From positions 1-10,960 of the forward strand of contig CAJGDT010000043.1 of assembly GCA_904502265.1 (NCBI GenBank): a stretch of DNA of 10,960 nt, read 5' to 3'. Positions 8,957-10,960 of the stretch are shown piece by piece (the stretch's first letter is position 1; each line of letters starts with the position of its first letter). The notes below the pieces were generated by a model. The model had not been told where the DNA came from and ran no database searches. It worked only from the letters and a program-made list of their open reading frames with translations. The translations under genes were made by a program, and so were the position numbers. The stretch is from an uncultured Barnesiella sp. GTDB taxonomy: Bacteria > Bacteroidota > Bacteroidia > Bacteroidales > Barnesiellaceae_A.

Positions 8957-9006
8957 GATATATAAAGTTTTATTTTATCAAAAAGAAGTAGTTTAATTTA
9001 CGATAA

Positions 9007-9014
9007 CAAATTTA
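9007..9014 (-). promoter_or_regulatory. Candidate -7 box of the secreted-protein gene pair
   Basis: The minus strand reads TAAATTTG, an exact match to the Bacteroides -7 consensus TAnnTTTG. It lies 50 bases before the ATG at 8956 and downstream of the regulator's terminator. No TTTG is found at the expected -33 spacing (about 9034-9037, where the plus strand reads ATAT). The promoter is therefore weak, activator-dependent or misassigned. In sequence this AT-rich, a match could be by chance. Confidence 0.42.
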
Positions 9015-9070
9015 CACATTAATATTGAGTTATATATTTTCACTGACTTACATATTTTTTACCATATATC

Positions 9071-9108
9071 AAAAAATTAAAAATCCCACTATCACATAGC
9101 GAGATTTT
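9071..9108 (-). terminator. Intrinsic terminator of the Crp/Fnr-type regulator gene
   Basis: Read on the minus strand, 9108-9096 (AAAATCTCGCTAT) pairs with 9092-9080 (ATAGTGGGATTTT) over 13 pairs, two of them G-U, closing a GTG loop. A T-rich tract follows, down to 9071. On the plus strand the two wobbles become C-A mismatches, so the hairpin favours minus-strand transcripts. It sits about 80 bases after the regulator's stop codon and separates that gene from the secreted-protein genes. Confidence 0.8.
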
Positions 9109-9188
9109 CAATCATATTCACCTTATTAATAGGCGTTTATAAAATCATTTCAAAAAAAACAATCAAGCATAAATTTTCTATGCACACA

Positions 9189-9767
9189 CTACTTTCCTGT
9201 AGCTATTTGCTTACGGATACGGCTCAAGTGCTGCTGTGTAATACCGAGATATGATGCAATAAAACCCAATGGCACATCGTGCATCACTTCGGGTCTATTT
9301 TTTATCAATGAAATATAACGTTCCTTCACATCTCCACTAAGCACACTCGACTTAAACTCATCAAGATATAGTGTAGATTGCACTATACTCAAGACCCATC
9401 GTGAAAATTCATGCGAAGTGGCTATCAACTCATCGAAACGAGCCTTTGATACCCGCATAACAACTGAGTCGCAACACGCCTCAAAGATAGTAAATGAAGG
9501 CTTGCTCATCAAGTAGCTATGCCACGAGAGAATAACTGAGCCCTTTGTAGCAAAACTCTTGGTAATAGTGCGATCACCCACATTGTAAGCACGTCGCATA
9601 ACGCCCGATTTCACAATGTACACATTATCATCTACAACACCTGCTTTTACCAAGACCTCATAACGCTTCAACTTCACCTCCTCCATCGATGCGCAGAAAA
9701 TATCCATCATCTCATCCGATAGCTGAAATGGAGCCTCTAACGACAATATCCTCTTAAACTCTTCCAT
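9189..9767 (-). CDS. Crp/Fnr-family transcriptional regulator, short Bacteroidetes type
   Basis: The protein has 192 residues. The N-terminal part (about 15-115) is a cyclic-nucleotide-binding-like beta-roll, recognisable from KRYEVLVKAGVVDDNVYIVK and SGVMRRAY. A dimerisation helix follows at about 118-145. The C-terminal winged helix is at about 147-190 (GDVKERYISLIKNRPEV), with the helix-turn-helix at 165-188 ending in ITQQHLSRIRKQI, the usual recognition-helix form in this family. The glycine-glutamate and arginine-serine pair that holds cAMP in E. coli CRP is not visible: the equivalent stretch reads KGSVILSW...SKPSFTIFEAC. It has no four-cysteine Fnr cluster. It therefore probably senses something other than cAMP or oxygen through an Fe-S cluster, or acts without a ligand. 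It has its own promoter and terminator. Control of the adjacent secreted-protein genes is possible but rests on proximity only. Confidence 0.92.
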   Translation of the reverse strand: MEEFKRILSLEAPFQLSDEMMDIFCASMEEVKLKRYEVLVKAGVVDDNVYIVKSGVMRRAYNVGDRTITKSFATKGSVILSWHSYLMSKPSFTIFEACCDSVVMRVSKARFDELIATSHEFSRWVLSIVQSTLYLDEFKSSVLSGDVKERYISLIKNRPEVMHDVPLGFIASYLGITQQHLSRIRKQIATGK

Positions 9768-9789
9768 TTATACCTGTCTTATAATGGTT

Positions 9790-9821
9790 CAAAGATAGTT
9801 GTTTTTGCAATAATAGACAAA
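9790..9821 (-). promoter_or_regulatory. Promoter of the Crp/Fnr-type regulator gene (-33 and -7 boxes)
   Basis: On the minus strand TTTG (9821-9818) is followed after exactly 20 bases by TATCTTTG (9797-9790). This matches the Bacteroides primary sigma factor pattern TTTG / TAnnTTTG at normal spacing. The start point would fall near 9784, leaving a leader of roughly 15-20 bases before the ATG at 9767. This is the best-formed promoter in the window. Confidence 0.8.
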
Positions 9822-9904
9822 CCAACTTTCCACAAACTGCAGTATTTAACATTTCATGTCATTTTATCACCACAACTTCACATAGAGATAAAAGAACTAT
9901 ATAA

Positions 9905-9939
9905 ATAAAAAAAACAGCCACACCGAAGGCATGGCTGTT
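9905..9939 (-). terminator. Intrinsic terminator of the DsbD-like gene
   Basis: On the minus strand 9939-9929 (AACAGCCATGC) pairs with 9923-9913 (GTGTGGCTGTT) over 11 pairs, including two G-U wobbles, around a CTTCG loop. A run of T residues follows. It begins about 20 bases after the TAA at 9961-9959 and closes the DsbD-like transcript before the regulator's promoter. Confidence 0.85.
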
Positions 9940-9958
9940 AAAAGGAATCTATATCAGA

Positions 9959-10960
9959 TTAATAGTTCTTAAGACCTGTGTTGAGGAACTCCAAGAAGTG
10001 ATCTACATCCTTATCGAAGGCATAAGAACCGGTAAGTGCATTACCTTCGTTATCAAGGATAACATAGAAAGGTTGAGCATTTGCACCGAATTTGTAGCGT
10101 TGCAAGAAACTCCACTTGTCACCTACGGTCTTCAATGTACGTTTTTGACCATTCTCTACTACTTCCATGGGAACAGCAAGAGGAGTCTTGTCGTCAACAT
10201 AGAGCGATACGAGGATATAGTCTTCACGCATGATATCGCGTACTTTATCATCGGTCCATACTGAAGCCTCCATCTCACGGCAGTTTACACAACCGTAACC
10301 TGTGAAGTCAACCAATACGGGCTTACCAGCTTGCATAGCAGCTTGCATACCTTGCTCGTAGTCGTGATACTCGGCCTCAACCTCGTCAACATAGAGACTG
10401 AAGTCTTGTGTGTACATGGGAGGAGCAAATGCGCTGACAGCCTTACAGGGAGCACCCCACAAACCAGGAACCATGTAGATGGCAAATGCGAATGAAATCA
10501 TAGCCAAGAAGTAGCGGGGAACCGATACATAGGGGAGTTCGTCATCGTGGGGGAATTTGAGTTTACCTACCAAGTAGAAGCCCATTGAAGCGAAGATTAC
10601 AATCCACAAAGCGAGGAATGTAGGACGGTTGAGCAAGCCCCAACCATAAGCGAGGTCGGCTACCGAGAGGAACTTCAATGACAAAGCGAGCTCAATGAAA
10701 CCAAGCACAACCTTGATGCTGTTCATCCAACCACCCGAACGGGGAGCCGACTTGAGCATTGAGGGGAAGAGTGCAAAGAGTGTGAAAGGCAATGCCAATG
10801 CAACAGCAAAACCAAACATACCCATAGTAGGAGCGATGATTGAACCTGTAGTAGAGATCTCTACCAACAAGAAACCGATGATAGGACCTGTACAAGAGAA
10901 CGATACGAGAGCCAAAGTAAAGGCCATGAAGAAGATACTCAACAAACCTGTTGTCTTCTC
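9959..10960 (-). CDS. DsbD-like thiol:disulfide interchange protein, C-terminal half (N-terminus beyond window edge)
   Basis: The frame is open to the right edge, so the 333 visible residues are a C-terminal part. Counting from the first visible codon, about five hydrophobic membrane segments occupy residues 6-170. The first carries SCTGPIIGFLLV with C23, matching the second membrane cysteine motif of the DsbD/CcdA core. The partner cysteine motif would lie outside the window. A thioredoxin-like domain follows from about 195 to the end, with the active site CVNC at 224-227 (bases 10280-10291) in the context DFTGYGCVNCREME, and a cis-proline candidate in AQPFYV. The family passes electrons from cytoplasmic thioredoxin across the inner membrane to periplasmic thiol proteins. 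An extra cysteine follows the last membrane segment (WGAPCKAV). The segment between CVNC and the cis-proline is longer than in E. coli DsbD, perhaps a lineage trait. I give no symbol because the N-terminal half is unseen. Confidence 0.9.
   Translation of the reverse strand, partial: EKTTGLLSIFFMAFTLALVSFSCTGPIIGFLLVEISTTGSIIAPTMGMFGFAVALALPFTLFALFPSMLKSAPRSGGWMNSIKVVLGFIELALSLKFLSVADLAYGWGLLNRPTFLALWIVIFASMGFYLVGKLKFPHDDELPYVSVPRYFLAMISFAFAIYMVPGLWGAPCKAVSAFAPPMYTQDFSLYVDEVEAEYHDYEQGMQAAMQAGKPVLVDFTGYGCVNCREMEASVWTDDKVRDIMREDYILVSLYVDDKTPLAVPMEVVENGQKRTLKTVGDKWSFLQRYKFGANAQPFYVILDNEGNALTGSYAFDKDVDHFLEFLNTGLKNY

Noticed and set aside
9959..10945. A complete 328-residue protein starting at the ATG at 10945
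   Set aside because: The frame continues upstream to the edge of the window (codons for E-K-T-T-G precede this Met). The DsbD family needs further membrane segments and a first cysteine motif, so the Met is internal.

Overview
The window looks like a piece of a Bacteroidales genome. The evidence is secreted proteins ending in type IX secretion (T9SS)-style C-terminal tails, gingipain-like 'choice-of-anchor J' (cleaved-adhesin) modules, a Bacteroidetes-type DsbD with a fused thioredoxin domain, AT-rich leaders without Shine-Dalgarno sequences, and promoter boxes of the Bacteroides TTTG / TAnnTTTG class. Genus and species cannot be read from it. Every gene I can support lies on the minus strand, so transcription runs from right to left.

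Right edge to left edge: (1) 9959-10960, the C-terminal half of a DsbD-like thiol:disulfide interchange protein, its N-terminus cut by the window edge and followed by a hairpin terminator. (2) 9189-9767, a short Crp/Fnr-family regulator with its own well-formed promoter and its own terminator. (3) 5438-8956, a 1172-residue secreted multidomain protein: three anchor-J-like domains, fibronectin-type domains, a central beta-propeller-like block and a sorting tail. (4) 2158-5400, a 1080-residue secreted protein with two nearly identical tandem anchor-J domains, a third diverged copy, a PKD domain and a sorting tail. Only 37 bp separate it from gene 3. (5) 1-2067, a secreted M6-family metalloprotease whose C-terminus is cut by the left edge. 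A strong hairpin lies just upstream of it.

Genes 3 and 4 are probably co-transcribed. With the M6 protease they form a cluster of exported proteins likely to act at the cell surface or in the medium. A reasonable reading is one protease plus two large binding proteins, but no substrate can be inferred. No mobile element, CRISPR array, tRNA, rRNA or riboswitch was seen. The most notable structural features are the 537-bp-period duplication inside gene 4, the propeller embedded between adhesin-like domains in gene 3, and the hairpin between genes 4 and 5.
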